Part shown: piece after piece, positions 8,172 through 16,412 of the stretch
How the letters are laid out: every line of letters starts with the position of its first letter
Numbering within the stretch: the first letter of the stretch is position 1
Translations under genes and position numbers: made by a program
The notes under the pieces: model-generated
Databases searched by the model: none
Told to the model about the DNA's origin: nothing
What the model saw: only the letters and a program-made list of their open reading frames with translations
NCBI RefSeq assembly: GCF_002291145.1
Contig: NZ_NTGE01000121.1
Location: forward strand, 1-42,491
Length of the DNA: 42,491 nt
Direction of reading: 5' to 3'
Origin: Streptomyces sp. SA15
GTDB taxonomy: Bacteria; Actinomycetota; Actinomycetes; Streptomycetales; Streptomycetaceae

Positions 8172-8187
8172 CCCCCTTTCCAGGGGG
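8172..8187. terminator. Hairpin between convergent LysR and SGNH genes
   Basis: CCCCCT-TTCC-AGGGGG forms a perfect 6-bp stem, extendable by a G-T pair (8171/8188). It lies immediately after the LysR stop and is followed on the plus strand by TGTTTC. It can act in both directions for the convergent genes. Confidence 0.65.
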
Positions 8188-8191
8188 TGTT

Positions 8192-9379
8192 TCAGACGCC
8201 GTGGTCCGTGAAGGCGCCGTTGCCGGCGAAGGCCAATTCGGCGAAGCGTTCGCCGATGCGGCGGTGGGTGGCGGCGTCCGGGTGGAGCTGGTCGGGCAGC
8301 GGCAGTTCGGCGGAGTCGGCCTCGCCGTAGAGCTCGCGGCCGTCGAGGTGGTGCAGGTGCGGGTCCTCGGCCGCGCGCTGCGCCACGATCCGGGTGAGCT
8401 CGTCCCGTATGACGCCCAGGGTCAGTTTGCCGGCCGCGCGTTCGGCCGGATCGCCCATGGCCCGGAACCGGAGGTGGCCGGTGCTGAGGGAGGTGAGGTC
8501 CGGGGCGCTCGGTCCGGGCGTGTCCTCGTGGATGGGGCACAGGATGGGGGAGACGACCAACAGCGGGGTGGTGGGGTGGCCTTCGCGGATGGTGTCGAGG
8601 AAGCCGTGGACGGCGGGGGTGAAGGCGCGCAGACGCATCAGGTCGCTGTTGACCAGGTTGATTCCGATCTTGACGCTGATCAGGTCAGCAGGGGTGTCCC
8701 GCAGGGTGCGGGCGGTGAACGGGTCGAGCAGGGCGCTGCCGCCCAGGCCCAGGTTGATCAGTTCCACACCGCCGAGTGAGGCGGCGAGCGCGGGCCAGGT
8801 GGTGGTGGGACTGGCGGCGTCCGAGCCGTGGCTGATCGAGCTGCCGTGGTGCAGCCACACCCTGCGGCCATGGTCCGGTGCGGGCTCGACGGGGGCGTCG
8901 GTGCGCAGGGCGACGAGTTCGGTGGTCTCGTTGTGCGGCAGCCAGATCTCGACGTCCTTGACGTCGTCCGGCAGGTCGGTGAAGCGGAGGGTGCCGACCG
9001 GGCCGGGCTGCAACTCGGCGGTACCGGTGGTCATGTCGATGGTCTGGGCGTTGCCGCCGGCCACGCTGGCCCGGCCGGTCGGACGACCGTCGACGAGCAG
9101 GTCGTACACACCGTCCGGGCGGGGCGGGGCGCCGACGTAGACGCGCTTGGTGGGCCGTGTGTCCAGTTCGACGGCGGTGGCCCGGGTGCGGAAGACCAGC
9201 CGTACGCCGGAGGGCTGGGACTCGGCCATGGCCAGTTGTCCGTCGGCGTACTGCGCGCGGGCCCAGGCGGGTAGCCGGTGCGGCAGCACGCCGCGCTCGG
9301 TGTGCTCCAGGTCGAGGGCGCCGCGCAGGAGGTCGGCGGTGATGGGTGTGGTCGTCCAGTCGTGTTTGGGGGTGTGCAT
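8192..9379 (-). CDS. SGNH/GDSL-type esterase with N-terminal beta-sandwich
   Basis: The 395-residue protein has an N-terminal region (about 20-160) resembling the jelly-roll domain of two-domain acetyl esterases, then an SGNH hydrolase. The nucleophile block is HHGSSISHGSD (177-187, Ser181 as the likely nucleophile), block III is GINLVNSD, and the Asp/His pair is in LPDQLHPDAATH near the C-terminus. Such enzymes deacylate carbohydrates or small esters. No signal peptide is visible, so it is probably cytoplasmic. The start at 9379 has GAGG 8 nt upstream, and that GAGG overlaps the stop region of the TetR gene only 10 nt away. The pair is therefore an operon with likely coupling, and the esterase is probably the direct target of that repressor. 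Confidence 0.85.
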   Translation of the reverse strand: MHTPKHDWTTTPITADLLRGALDLEHTERGVLPHRLPAWARAQYADGQLAMAESQPSGVRLVFRTRATAVELDTRPTKRVYVGAPPRPDGVYDLLVDGRPTGRASVAGGNAQTIDMTTGTAELQPGPVGTLRFTDLPDDVKDVEIWLPHNETTELVALRTDAPVEPAPDHGRRVWLHHGSSISHGSDAASPTTTWPALAASLGGVELINLGLGGSALLDPFTARTLRDTPADLISVKIGINLVNSDLMRLRAFTPAVHGFLDTIREGHPTTPLLVVSPILCPIHEDTPGPSAPDLTSLSTGHLRFRAMGDPAERAAGKLTLGVIRDELTRIVAQRAAEDPHLHHLDGRELYGEADSAELPLPDQLHPDAATHRRIGERFAELAFAGNGAFTDHGV

Positions 9380-9389
9380 GGTGTCGGCC

Positions 9390-9971
9390 TCAGGGGTTGT
9401 GGAGGGGTGCGGGCCAGTTCCGCAGCAAGGCGTCGAGGGCGTCCAGGATCCGTGACCAGCTCTCCTGCGAGTCGGGGGCGCTGTGACTGAACCCGCCCCC
9501 CATCTCCAGGCTGACGTAGCCGTGGAAGACGCTGCCCAGGAGCCGTACCGCATGCGTCTGGTCCGGCTCCGTCAGGTCGTAGCCGCGCAGGATCGCCCGC
9601 GTCATCCGGGCGTGTCTGCCGCCGGCGCCGGCGGCGGCCGCCTCCGGGTCGAGTCTCAGCTGGGCCGCGGCGTAGCGGCCGGGGTGCTCGCGGGCGTAGT
9701 CGCGGTAGACGTTCGCCAAGGCGGCCAGGGCGTCCTTGCCGGCCCGCCCGGCCAGCGCCGCGGCGCCCCGGTCGGCGAGCTCCTCCAGGGCGAGCAGGGC
9801 GATCCGGGTCTTGAGGTCCTGGGAGTTCTTCACGTGCGAGTACAGGCTCGCGACCTTGACGTCGAACCGGCGGGCGAGCGCGGAGACGGTCACCTGGTCG
9901 AAGCCGACCTCGTCGGCCAGTTCCGCACCCGCCCTGGTCAGGCGTTCCGTGGTGAGTCCTGCGCGCGCCAT
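9390..9971 (-). CDS. TetR/AcrR family repressor (WHG-type C-terminal domain)
   Basis: The 193-residue protein has an N-terminal helix-turn-helix (LTTERLTRAGAELADEVGF...VSALARRFDVKVASLYSHVKN, about 6-50) and an all-helical effector domain with FHGYVSLEMGGGFSH near 150-165, as in TetR regulators with the WHG domain. The start at 9971 is the first ATG and gives the standard N-terminus. It precedes an SGNH esterase gene in the same operon, and a well-formed inverted repeat lies 31 bp upstream of its start, so autoregulation of the two-gene operon is likely. The inducer is unknown; the esterase suggests an acylated small molecule or sugar. Confidence 0.85.
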   Translation of the reverse strand: MARAGLTTERLTRAGAELADEVGFDQVTVSALARRFDVKVASLYSHVKNSQDLKTRIALLALEELADRGAAALAGRAGKDALAALANVYRDYAREHPGRYAAAQLRLDPEAAAAGAGGRHARMTRAILRGYDLTEPDQTHAVRLLGSVFHGYVSLEMGGGFSHSAPDSQESWSRILDALDALLRNWPAPLHNP

Positions 9972-10002
9972 ACCGTTCCTCCCGCTCGGCCTACTCGATT
10001 AT

Positions 10003-10032
10003 GCAATTACCTAACCCCTTTAGGCGAATTGC
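10003..10032. promoter_or_regulatory. Inverted-repeat operator upstream of tetR-esterase operon
   Basis: Left arm GCAATT-A-CCTAA (10003-10014) mirrors the right arm TTTAGG-CG-AATTGC (10019-10032) around a CCCC centre. It is A/T-rich against a GC-rich background and lies just upstream of the TetR start, the expected place for an autoregulatory operator. The region also contains the only plausible promoter for the operon. Confidence 0.65.
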
Positions 10033-10060
10033 CATCGAGTTTAAGAAGCCGGCCCCGTGA

Positions 10061-11026
10061 TCAGCCCGCTCGCAGCACCCGGACCGGTTCCCCGGCGAGG
10101 AAGGCGGAGATGTCCTCCACCACCTCGCCGTAGTAGGTGCGGTAGTTGGACTCGGTGACGTAGCCGAGGTGGGGCGTGGCCAGGACGTTCGGCAGGGAAC
10201 GCAGGGGGTCGTCGGCGGGGAGTGGTTCGGTCTCGAAGACGTCGAGGCCGGCCCCGGCGATCCGGCCCTCGCGCAAGGCGTGCAGCAGCGCCGCCCGGTC
10301 GACGATCCCGGCGCGGGACGTGTTGACCAGGTAGGCGCTGGGCTTCATGGCACGTAGTTCCGCCTCGCCGAGCAGACCGCGGGTGCGCTCGGACAGCACG
10401 AGGTGGATCGACACGAAGTCACTGCGCCGCAGCAAGTCCTCCTTGCTGTCGGCCAGTTGGGCTCCCTCGGCGGCGGCGCGCTCGGCGGTGAGGTGCTGGC
10501 TCCAGGCGAGGACCTCCATGCCGAACGCCGCGCCGACGCGCGCCATACGGCTGCCGATCTTGCCGAGGCCGAGCAGCCCCAGCGTCCGGCCGTGCAGGTC
10601 CTGGCCCACCGTGGACTGCCACGGTCCGTTCTCCCGCAGGGCCCGGTTCTCGACCGTCAACTGCCGTGCCAGGCCCAGGATCAGAGCCCAGGTCAGCTCC
10701 AGCGGCGGGGTGCTGCTGCTGGCCGTGCCGCAGACGGTCACGCCCGCGGCAGCGGCTGCCGCCAGATCGATGGAGGCGTTGCGCATGCCCGTGGTGACGA
10801 GCAGCCGCAGCCGCGGCAGGCGACGCAGCAGGTCCGCGTCGAAGGGCGTCCGCTCCCGCATGATCACGACGATGTCGCAGTCGGCGAGCGCGTCGACCAG
10901 CTTCTCCCGGTCGGTGAGGTGCTCCCGCAGGACGCGTATGTCCACCTTCCCCGTGAGCGGTGTCCAGTCCGCGTGCGTGAGGGCGGCGCCCTGGTAGTCG
11001 TCGAGTACGGCGCACCGCAGGGTCAT
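10061..11026 (-). CDS. D-2-hydroxyacid dehydrogenase family protein
   Basis: The 321-residue protein has the two-domain fold of NAD(P)-dependent D-2-hydroxyacid dehydrogenases. The nucleotide loop is LGLLGLGKIGSRMARVG (149-165). The catalytic residues are in place: R238 (NTSRAGIVDR), E267 (DVFETEPLP) and H286 (ATPHLGYVT). It should interconvert a 2-keto acid and a D-2-hydroxy acid; the MRERTPF and GMRNASIDL segments are typical of the phosphoglycerate-dehydrogenase-like subgroup without a regulatory domain. The start at 11026 is the ATG with MTLRCAVLDDYQ. Its ATG overlaps the stop of a tiny 24-codon frame as ATGA. The upstream UbiA gene on the same strand is 186 nt away, so cotranscription is possible but unproven. 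Confidence 0.85.
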   Translation of the reverse strand: MTLRCAVLDDYQGAALTHADWTPLTGKVDIRVLREHLTDREKLVDALADCDIVVIMRERTPFDADLLRRLPRLRLLVTTGMRNASIDLAAAAAAGVTVCGTASSSTPPLELTWALILGLARQLTVENRALRENGPWQSTVGQDLHGRTLGLLGLGKIGSRMARVGAAFGMEVLAWSQHLTAERAAAEGAQLADSKEDLLRRSDFVSIHLVLSERTRGLLGEAELRAMKPSAYLVNTSRAGIVDRAALLHALREGRIAGAGLDVFETEPLPADDPLRSLPNVLATPHLGYVTESNYRTYYGEVVEDISAFLAGEPVRVLRAG

Positions 11027-11097
11027 GCCGGCTCGCTCCCCTCGCGGTGCGTGGTGCCGCCGGACGCGGCTTCGGGGGTGGGGGTCTCGATGATCAC
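11023..11097 (-). CDS. Possible leader peptide of 24 aa
   Basis: GTG at 11097 opens MIIETPTPEAASGGTTHREG..., and the stop overlaps the D-2-hydroxyacid dehydrogenase start as ATGA. Its own start overlaps the stop of another 24-codon frame (11094-11168) as GTGA. Two consecutive overlaps suggest coupling, but such short frames arise easily by chance in GC-rich DNA, and I recognise neither peptide. Confidence 0.25.
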   Translation of the reverse strand: MIIETPTPEAASGGTTHREGSEPA

Positions 11098-11168
11098 GTG
11101 CTTTCGGTCCTCTCCGGTACGGGCGCGGTGTACTGCTGGGCGAGCAGCTCCCCGATCATCCCCCGCAT
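11094..11168 (-). CDS. Possible small peptide of 24 aa downstream of UbiA gene
   Basis: ATG at 11168 opens MRGMIGELLAQQYTAPVPER..., ending at TGA 11094-11096. It begins 44 nt after the UbiA stop and overlaps the next tiny frame as GTGA. The frame stays open upstream without a better start. No family recognised; it could equally be the remnant of a lost gene or non-coding. Confidence 0.22.
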   Translation of the reverse strand: MRGMIGELLAQQYTAPVPERTEST

Positions 11169-11212
11169 GACGGAGCTGACACCCGGCGTGGCCGCGTCGT
11201 ACGGGGCAGGGA

Positions 11213-12073
11213 TCAGGCCATGTCCGAGCCCCGTAGCAGGAGCTGCGCCACGGCCATGCCGGCCACCGCGATCGCCGCCCGGAACGGCCACCGGCTCCGG
11301 TCCCCGGACGGCACCGCCGTACCCGCCACGGCGACAGTACCGGCCACCGCCGCCAGCAACCGGTCCGGGATCTCCACCGGCCCGGGCGGCCCTGCGACGA
11401 CCACGCCCACGGCCGCCAGCATCACGAACGGAGCCAGCCACCGGCAGGCCGTACGGCCCAGCCGCTGCGGCAGGCCGCGCACGCCGGTCGCGAGATCGTT
11501 CTCGATGTCCGGAAGGACGTTCAACAGGTGCGCCCCCACACCCAGCAGCGCCCCCGCCGTCACCGCCCACCAAGCGGGCCAGGACGGCGACGGCAGACCG
11601 AGGGTGACGAAGGCCGGCAGCGCGCCGAACGCCGCGGCATAGGGCAGCGGTGAGAGCACCGTGTGCTTCAACCGCAGGTTGTAGGCCCAGCCCGCGGCCA
11701 CCATGCCCAGGTGTGCCGTTCCCGCGACGGCGCCGCTCAGCAGTGACAGCGGCACGCACAGCCCCAGGGCCGTCCCGGCCGCGACAGCCGCCGCCCGGGG
11801 CGGGAGTTCGCCGGTGGCCACGGGCTTGTCGCGGCGCCCGCAGGCCGTGTCGCGCTGCGCGTCGGCCGCGTCGTTGCACCAGCCGATCGAGAGCTGGCCG
11901 GCCAGCACGGCCGCGGCCACCGCCGCCGACCCCGCCACCCCGCGGCCCGCCGCCACGGCCAGGGCGGTCACGAACACCGTCACGGCGATCGCCGGCTCCA
12001 GGTGGCAGGAACGGAGCAACACCGGGACACGGTGTGTCGTACGCGAGAGAACCCCGGACGGGTGGAGAGACAC
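11213..12073 (-). CDS. UbiA family prenyltransferase
   Basis: The integral membrane protein of about 286 residues has eight or nine hydrophobic segments and both aspartate-rich motifs: NDAADAQRD (NDxxDxxxD) in the first half and DIENDLATG in the second. UbiA enzymes bind prenyl diphosphates through Mg2+ and attach the prenyl chain to an aromatic or other acceptor in the membrane. The start is uncertain: GTG 12073 leaves a 46-bp divergent promoter region, while ATG 12112 or 12121 would abut or overlap the divergent PKS start. Conservation should begin around HRVPVLLRSCHLEP. It is head-to-head with the type III PKS operon, so a prenylated polyketide product, or a quinone or lipid carrier, is a reasonable inference but is not shown. 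Confidence 0.82.
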   Translation of the reverse strand: MSLHPSGVLSRTTHRVPVLLRSCHLEPAIAVTVFVTALAVAAGRGVAGSAAVAAAVLAGQLSIGWCNDAADAQRDTACGRRDKPVATGELPPRAAAVAAGTALGLCVPLSLLSGAVAGTAHLGMVAAGWAYNLRLKHTVLSPLPYAAAFGALPAFVTLGLPSPSWPAWWAVTAGALLGVGAHLLNVLPDIENDLATGVRGLPQRLGRTACRWLAPFVMLAAVGVVVAGPPGPVEIPDRLLAAVAGTVAVAGTAVPSGDRSRWPFRAAIAVAGMAVAQLLLRGSDMA

Positions 12074-12119
12074 GTGTGCAAGGTAATCCGGCGTCCAGGG
12101 CGAGGAAGGCATTACCGAC

Positions 12120-13331
12120 ATGCGTGTCCCCATGATCGTCGACCCTGCTTCGTCCCCGTCCCTGGCCCCGTCTCCCTCCCCGCCCACCGCCCCGCGCCGG
12201 ACGCCCCTGCCCGCCGCGCCGACCACGATCGCCGCCGTCCACACCGCGCTGCCCCCGCACCGTTACGGCCAGGACGACCTCACCGAGCCGATCGGCGACC
12301 TGTGCCTGCCCCCGGGGGCGGACCGCGCCGTGCTGCGCCGCCTGCACGCGTCCGCCGGTGTGCGCACGCGGCATCTCGCCCTGCCGATCGAGCGGTACGC
12401 CGGTCTCGGCGACTTCGGGCAGAGCAATGACGCGTGGATGGCGGCGGGCCTCGAACTGGGCGAGGAAGCCCTCACCGGCGCGTTGAAGGAGGCGGGGCTC
12501 CAGCCGTCCGACGTTGACCTGCTGGTGTGCGCCTCCATCACCGGCGTCGCCGCCCCGTCGCTCGACGCACGGCTGGCCGGGCGCATGGGGCTGCGGCCCG
12601 ACGTCAAAAGGCTTCCGGTGTTCGGCCTGGGCTGTGTGGCGGGCGCCGCCGGCCTCGCCCGGGTGCACGACTACCTGCGCGGGCACCCCGACGACACCGC
12701 TGTCCTGCTCACCGTCGAACTCTGCTCCCTGACGCTCCAGCGGCGTGACGACTCCCGCGCCAACCTCGTCGCCGGCGCCCTGTTCGGCGACGGTGCGGCA
12801 GCGCTCGTCGCACGCGGAGCACGCGGAAGCGGCGATGGAAGCGGCGGCGGGAGCGGTGGAGGGAGCGACAGCGGTCGCGCCGGGCCGGGCGCGGCCGGGC
12901 CCTCGGTGGTCGCCACGCGCAGCCGCCTGTATCCGGACACCGAACAGCTCCTGGGGTGGAACATCGGCGCCGGCGGATTCCGCGTCGTGATCGATGCCGG
13001 TGTTCCCGGCATCGTGCGGGACCACTTCGGCCGGCATCTGCGCGCCTTCCTGGCGGAACACGGCCTCACCACCGACGACATCGGGACATGGGTGTGCCAT
13101 CCGGGAGGCCCCAGGGTCCTGTCCGCCGTCACCGACGCCCTCGGCCTGCCCGCCGACGCCCTCGACTCCGCGCGGCGCTCCCTCGCGGCGGTGGGGAACA
13201 TGTCCTCCGTCTCCGTCCTGCACATTCTGCAGAGCATCCGGGAATCCCGTCCGCCCCACCCCGGCACGTGGGGGCTGCTCATGGCGATGGGCCCGGGATT
13301 CTGTTCCGAACTCGTCCTGCTGCGCTGGTGA
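12120..13331 (+). CDS. Type III polyketide synthase (alkylresorcinol/alkylpyrone synthase-like)
   Basis: The 403-residue chalcone synthase-superfamily enzyme has its Cys-His-Asn triad visible: C172 in FGLGCVAGAAG, H327 in WVCHPGGPRVL and N360 in AVGNMSSVSV. C-terminal GPGFCSELVLLRW is typical of the bacterial family. It should extend an acyl starter, probably fatty, with malonyl-type units to an aromatic or pyrone product. A Gly/Ser-rich insert at about 233-261 is unusual and probably a surface loop. The start at 12120 has AGGAAGG upstream. It heads an operon with a methyltransferase-like and a FAD oxidoreductase gene, the same order as srsABC (phenolic lipids, S. griseus) and the dpy alkyldihydropyrone genes. 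The exact product cannot be assigned. Confidence 0.9.
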   Translation: MRVPMIVDPASSPSLAPSPSPPTAPRRTPLPAAPTTIAAVHTALPPHRYGQDDLTEPIGDLCLPPGADRAVLRRLHASAGVRTRHLALPIERYAGLGDFGQSNDAWMAAGLELGEEALTGALKEAGLQPSDVDLLVCASITGVAAPSLDARLAGRMGLRPDVKRLPVFGLGCVAGAAGLARVHDYLRGHPDDTAVLLTVELCSLTLQRRDDSRANLVAGALFGDGAAALVARGARGSGDGSGGGSGGGSDSGRAGPGAAGPSVVATRSRLYPDTEQLLGWNIGAGGFRVVIDAGVPGIVRDHFGRHLRAFLAEHGLTTDDIGTWVCHPGGPRVLSAVTDALGLPADALDSARRSLAAVGNMSSVSVLHILQSIRESRPPHPGTWGLLMAMGPGFCSELVLLRW

Positions 13332-13340
13332 GTGGTCCTC

Positions 13341-13856
13341 ATGCCCTGGTACACGCTTCTCGTCCTCGCCGTCGCCGCCGAACGCGTCGCCGAACTCGTC
13401 GTCGCCCGCCGCAACGCCGCCTGGACCCTCGCCCGTGCCGGTGTGGAGCACGGCCGTGGCCACTACCCGGTCATGGTCGCCCTGCACACGGGCCTGCTCG
13501 GGTGCTGCCTGCTCGAACCCGTGCTCGCCGACCGGCCGTTCCTGCCCGCTCTGGGGTGGCCCATGCTGGCGCTCGCCGTACTGGCCCAGGCCCTGCGCTG
13601 GTGGTGCATCACCACACTCGGGCCGTACTGGAACACCCGGGTCATCGTCGTCCCCGGAGCGCGCCTGGTCGGCGCCGGACCCTACCGTTTCCTGCGCCAC
13701 CCCAACTACGTCGTGGTCGTCGTGGAGGTCGCCGCCCTGCCCCTGGTGCACTCCGCGTGGCTGACCGCGACGGTGTTCAGCGTCGCCAACGCGGTGCTGC
13801 TCGCGGTCCGTGTCCGCTGCGAGAACGCGGCCCTCACCCAAGCGGTGCCCGCGTGA
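13341..13856 (+). CDS. Isoprenylcysteine carboxyl methyltransferase (ICMT)-family membrane protein
   Basis: The 171-residue protein has four or five hydrophobic segments and the family signature near the C-terminus: LVGAGPYRFLRHPNYVVVVVEVAALPL, plus RWWCITTLGPYWNTRVIVVPG before it. In type III PKS operons this protein (SrsB-like) acts as, or is proposed to be, the methyltransferase that modifies the phenolic lipid, with S-adenosylmethionine as donor. ATG 13341 is preferred; a GTG at 13332 directly after the PKS stop is an alternative that adds three residues. It is 9 nt from the PKS stop and overlaps the next gene as GTGA, so all three are translationally linked. Confidence 0.85.
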   Translation: MPWYTLLVLAVAAERVAELVVARRNAAWTLARAGVEHGRGHYPVMVALHTGLLGCCLLEPVLADRPFLPALGWPMLALAVLAQALRWWCITTLGPYWNTRVIVVPGARLVGAGPYRFLRHPNYVVVVVEVAALPLVHSAWLTATVFSVANAVLLAVRVRCENAALTQAVPA

Positions 13857-14884
13857 GCCGTGGCCACGACCTGCTGATCGTCGGAGGCGGACCCGCCGGC
13901 CTCGCCACCGCCCTGCACGCCGCGCGCGCCGGTCTCGACACCGTCATCGCCGAGCCACGCCGGCCGCCGGTCGACAAGGCGTGCGGTGAGGGCCTGATGC
14001 CCGGAGCCGTCCGGGCCCTCGCCGCTCTCGGCCTGGAGGTCCCCGGCCACCCCCTCACCGGCATCCGCTACATCCAGGGCTCCCGCCAGGTCCAGGCCGC
14101 GTTCCGGCACGGCCCCGGCCTCGGCGCGCGCCGCACCGACCTGCACAGCGCCCTGCACCGGGCCGTCCTGGACGCGGGGGTGCCCGTACTGCCCCTGCGG
14201 GTGGAGGACGTACGGCAGGACACCACGGGCGTGACCGTCCCCGGCACGGGGCTGCGCGCCCGGTGGCTGGTCGCCGCGGACGGCCTGCACTCACCCGTGC
14301 GCCGTTCCCTCGGCCTGGAGGTGAAGACCCGGGGCGCACCCAGGTACGGGCTGCGCCAGCACTACGCGGTGCCCCCCTGGTCTCCCTACGTCGAGGTGCA
14401 CTGGGGCGCGCACGCGGAGGCGTACGTCACCCCGCTCGGCCCCGCACTCGTCGGCATCGCCCTGCTCACGGCCCGGCGAGCCCCCTTCACCACCCAACTG
14501 GACGGCTTCCCCGAACTGGCGGCCCGCCTCCCCCCGGAAACGGCCGTCACCCCGGTGCGAGGCGCGGGACCGCTCCGCCAGAGAGCCCGTACCCGCGCCC
14601 ACGGGCGGGTCCTGCTCGTCGGCGACGCCGCCGGATACGTCGACGCGCTGACCGGTGAGGGCGTCTCCCTCGCCCTCACCGGCGCCGAAGCCTTGGTCGC
14701 CAACGTGCGCCGCGGCACTCCGAGCCGCTACGAGACCGACTGGAGCCGTGCGACCCGCCGCCACCGCCTCCTGACGGACGTCCTGGTGAGGGCCCGTCAG
14801 CAGCCCGCACTCGCCCCGCACATCATGCCCACCGCCGCCCGCCTGCCACGCCTCTTCGCGGCGGCGGTGAACGCCCTGGCATGA
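13853..14884 (+). CDS. FAD-dependent oxidoreductase (geranylgeranyl reductase / SrsC-like monooxygenase family)
   Basis: The 343-residue flavoprotein has an N-terminal dinucleotide fold (LLIVGGGPAGLATALHAARAGL, about 8-28), KACGEGLMPGAVRAL near 42, and the second FAD motif VLLVGDAAGYVDALTGEGVSLAL. In srs-type operons the matching protein hydroxylates or oxidises the type III PKS product to a quinone or hydroquinone. The start at 13853 is GTG, with GTGA overlap to the ICMT gene; an upstream extension is out of context. The order PKS, methyltransferase, flavoprotein argues for tailoring of a lipidic polyketide. A role as prenyl reductase is a second possibility, given the neighbouring UbiA. Confidence 0.85.
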   Translation: MSRGHDLLIVGGGPAGLATALHAARAGLDTVIAEPRRPPVDKACGEGLMPGAVRALAALGLEVPGHPLTGIRYIQGSRQVQAAFRHGPGLGARRTDLHSALHRAVLDAGVPVLPLRVEDVRQDTTGVTVPGTGLRARWLVAADGLHSPVRRSLGLEVKTRGAPRYGLRQHYAVPPWSPYVEVHWGAHAEAYVTPLGPALVGIALLTARRAPFTTQLDGFPELAARLPPETAVTPVRGAGPLRQRARTRAHGRVLLVGDAAGYVDALTGEGVSLALTGAEALVANVRRGTPSRYETDWSRATRRHRLLTDVLVRARQQPALAPHIMPTAARLPRLFAAAVNALA

Positions 14885-15017
14885 GACGTGGCCGGCCGCC
14901 ACCGGAAGCGCCACAGCACACGTGATCAAGGCGGCGCACATGCCGACCGTAGTCCTGGGTAGCCGGTACCCGGACTCCGACAGGAGACATGCGTTCCGCA
15001 CAGCGATTGGACATCCC

Positions 15018-15416
15018 ATGACTGACCCCCTTTCCGACAGCGGCGCCTCCGCCGTCCAGCAGGCCCTGCGCGTGGTCGTCGAGCAGGGAGCGGACGACGC
15101 GGCGCTGCGTACGCTGGCCGGCAGCGAGGTGCTGCTGCCCGCCAACATGGACGCGGTCGGCCCGGATCCCAAGGCGATCAGCCTGCCCGTCTACGAACTC
15201 GACGACGGCACCGAGGTGGTGCCGGTCTTCACCACACAGACGCGCATGGAAGAGGCGATGCCGCGGGTCGGCCGTCATCGCAGCGCGCTGCTGGGCGCGC
15301 TCGCCCATGGCTGGCCGTCGGAGCAACTGTCCCTGGTCATCGATGCCGGCACGCCGGAGGAACTGGCGCTCACGGCCCGCGGCGTCAAGGAACTGCTCGA
15401 CCGCGACGACATCTGA
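15018..15416 (+). CDS. SseB family protein
   Basis: The 132-residue product matches the SseB N-terminal domain: TLAGSEVLLPANMDAVG, ISLPVYELDDGTEVVPVFTTQTRMEEAMP and VIDAGTPEELALTARGVKELL. The domain is widespread in Streptomyces, where its role is unclear; it resembles enhanced-serine-sensitivity proteins. The ATG at 15018 is chosen as the start of the conserved block; upstream in-frame sequence is not family-like and the ribosome site is poor. It stands alone, 133 nt after the FAD gene and 198 nt before the next. I see no coding evidence in the gap 15417-15614. Confidence 0.7.
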   Translation: MTDPLSDSGASAVQQALRVVVEQGADDAALRTLAGSEVLLPANMDAVGPDPKAISLPVYELDDGTEVVPVFTTQTRMEEAMPRVGRHRSALLGALAHGWPSEQLSLVIDAGTPEELALTARGVKELLDRDDI

Positions 15417-15614
15417 TCCCGAAGCCCCTGTTGCGACGCCCACGGGTCGCCCTGCGCGATCCCGAGGAGATCGTCTGAGTACCCCCTCGCGCGACGGACA
15501 TTCCAGTCGGCACTCGGGCCACACCGCCGGCCCACACCGCGAATCGGCCGACGCGCGATTGTCAGTGCCAGGTGTCACGCTGATTTCACACAGGACCTGC
15601 GAAAGGGAATCGCC

Positions 15615-16412
15615 GTGATCACCACTGACCTCACTCCCGGCTCCCCCTGTTGGCTCGACCTCGGTGCCCCCGACGTCCGAGCGGCCGCGGCCTTCTACGG
15701 CGCGGTGCTCGGCTGGGAGTACGAGTCCATGGGCGAGGGGGAGGACATGGAGGGCGGGATGTTCCGGAAGGACGGCAAGACCGTCGCCGGGCTCGGCAAG
15801 CTCACCGAGGAGGGCGCGCGCTCGGCCTGGATGATCTACTTCACCGTCACCGACGCGGACGCCACGACCCAGGCCGTGGAGCGCGCGGGCGGCACGGTGC
15901 GGGTGGCGCCGAGAGACCTCGACGACTGGGGCCGGATGGCGCAGTACAGCGACCCGCTGGGGGGCCAGTTCGCCGTCTGGCAGCCGGGGAAGAACGCGGG
16001 CTTCGAGCTGGCGGACAAGCCGGGCTCGCTGTCCTGGACCGAGCTGTACACGAGCGACGCCGCGGCGGCCAGGGAGTTCTACGGCGGTGTCTTCGACTGG
16101 CAGTTCAGCGACATGGAGCTGCCGGGCGGTGGGGGCACGTACACCCTCATCACCCCCGCCGGGCTTCCCGAGGAGCGCATGCAGGGCGGCCTCATGGAGC
16201 TCCCCAAGGAGAACCTCGCCCTCGCGGGCGGGCGGCCGTACTGGCACCCGGTCTTCAATGTCACCGACTGCGACGCCGCGGTCGCCCAGGTCACCCAGAA
16301 CGGCGGCAGCGTGCAGATGGGACCGCAGGACGCGGAGGGCGTCGGCCGCCTGGCCGTCTGCCTCGACCCGTCTCAGGCGGACTTCGTGGTGCTCACCCCG
16401 ACCGAGAGCTGA
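15615..16412 (+). CDS. VOC family protein with two glyoxalase-like domains
   Basis: The 265-residue protein has two tandem vicinal-oxygen-chelate modules: residues 8-125 (PCWLDLGAPDVRAAAAFYGAVLGW ... DPLGGQFAVWQPG) and 135-262 (LSWTELYTSDAAAAREFYGGVFDW ... DPSQADFVVLTP). This is the layout of Streptomyces hydroxylase- or glyoxalase-annotated 27-kDa proteins (CFP-30B-like). The metal-binding residues of true glyoxalases are not obvious, so catalytic function is uncertain; it may bind a small molecule. The GTG at 15615 is preceded by AAGGG with good spacing. It appears monocistronic. Confidence 0.82.
   Translation: MITTDLTPGSPCWLDLGAPDVRAAAAFYGAVLGWEYESMGEGEDMEGGMFRKDGKTVAGLGKLTEEGARSAWMIYFTVTDADATTQAVERAGGTVRVAPRDLDDWGRMAQYSDPLGGQFAVWQPGKNAGFELADKPGSLSWTELYTSDAAAAREFYGGVFDWQFSDMELPGGGGTYTLITPAGLPEERMQGGLMELPKENLALAGGRPYWHPVFNVTDCDAAVAQVTQNGGSVQMGPQDAEGVGRLAVCLDPSQADFVVLTPTES

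Noticed and set aside
11094..13841. A very long open frame (915 codons) on the minus strand across the PKS and methyltransferase genes.
   Set aside because: It is antisense to well-recognised genes, Gly/Arg/Gln-rich, has no domain, and follows from GC-rich codon bias on the other strand.
15417..15614. Gap between SseB-like and VOC genes examined for a gene fragment.
   Set aside because: No frame shows family motifs or a ribosome site; the open stretch is Arg/Ser-rich like a chance frame.
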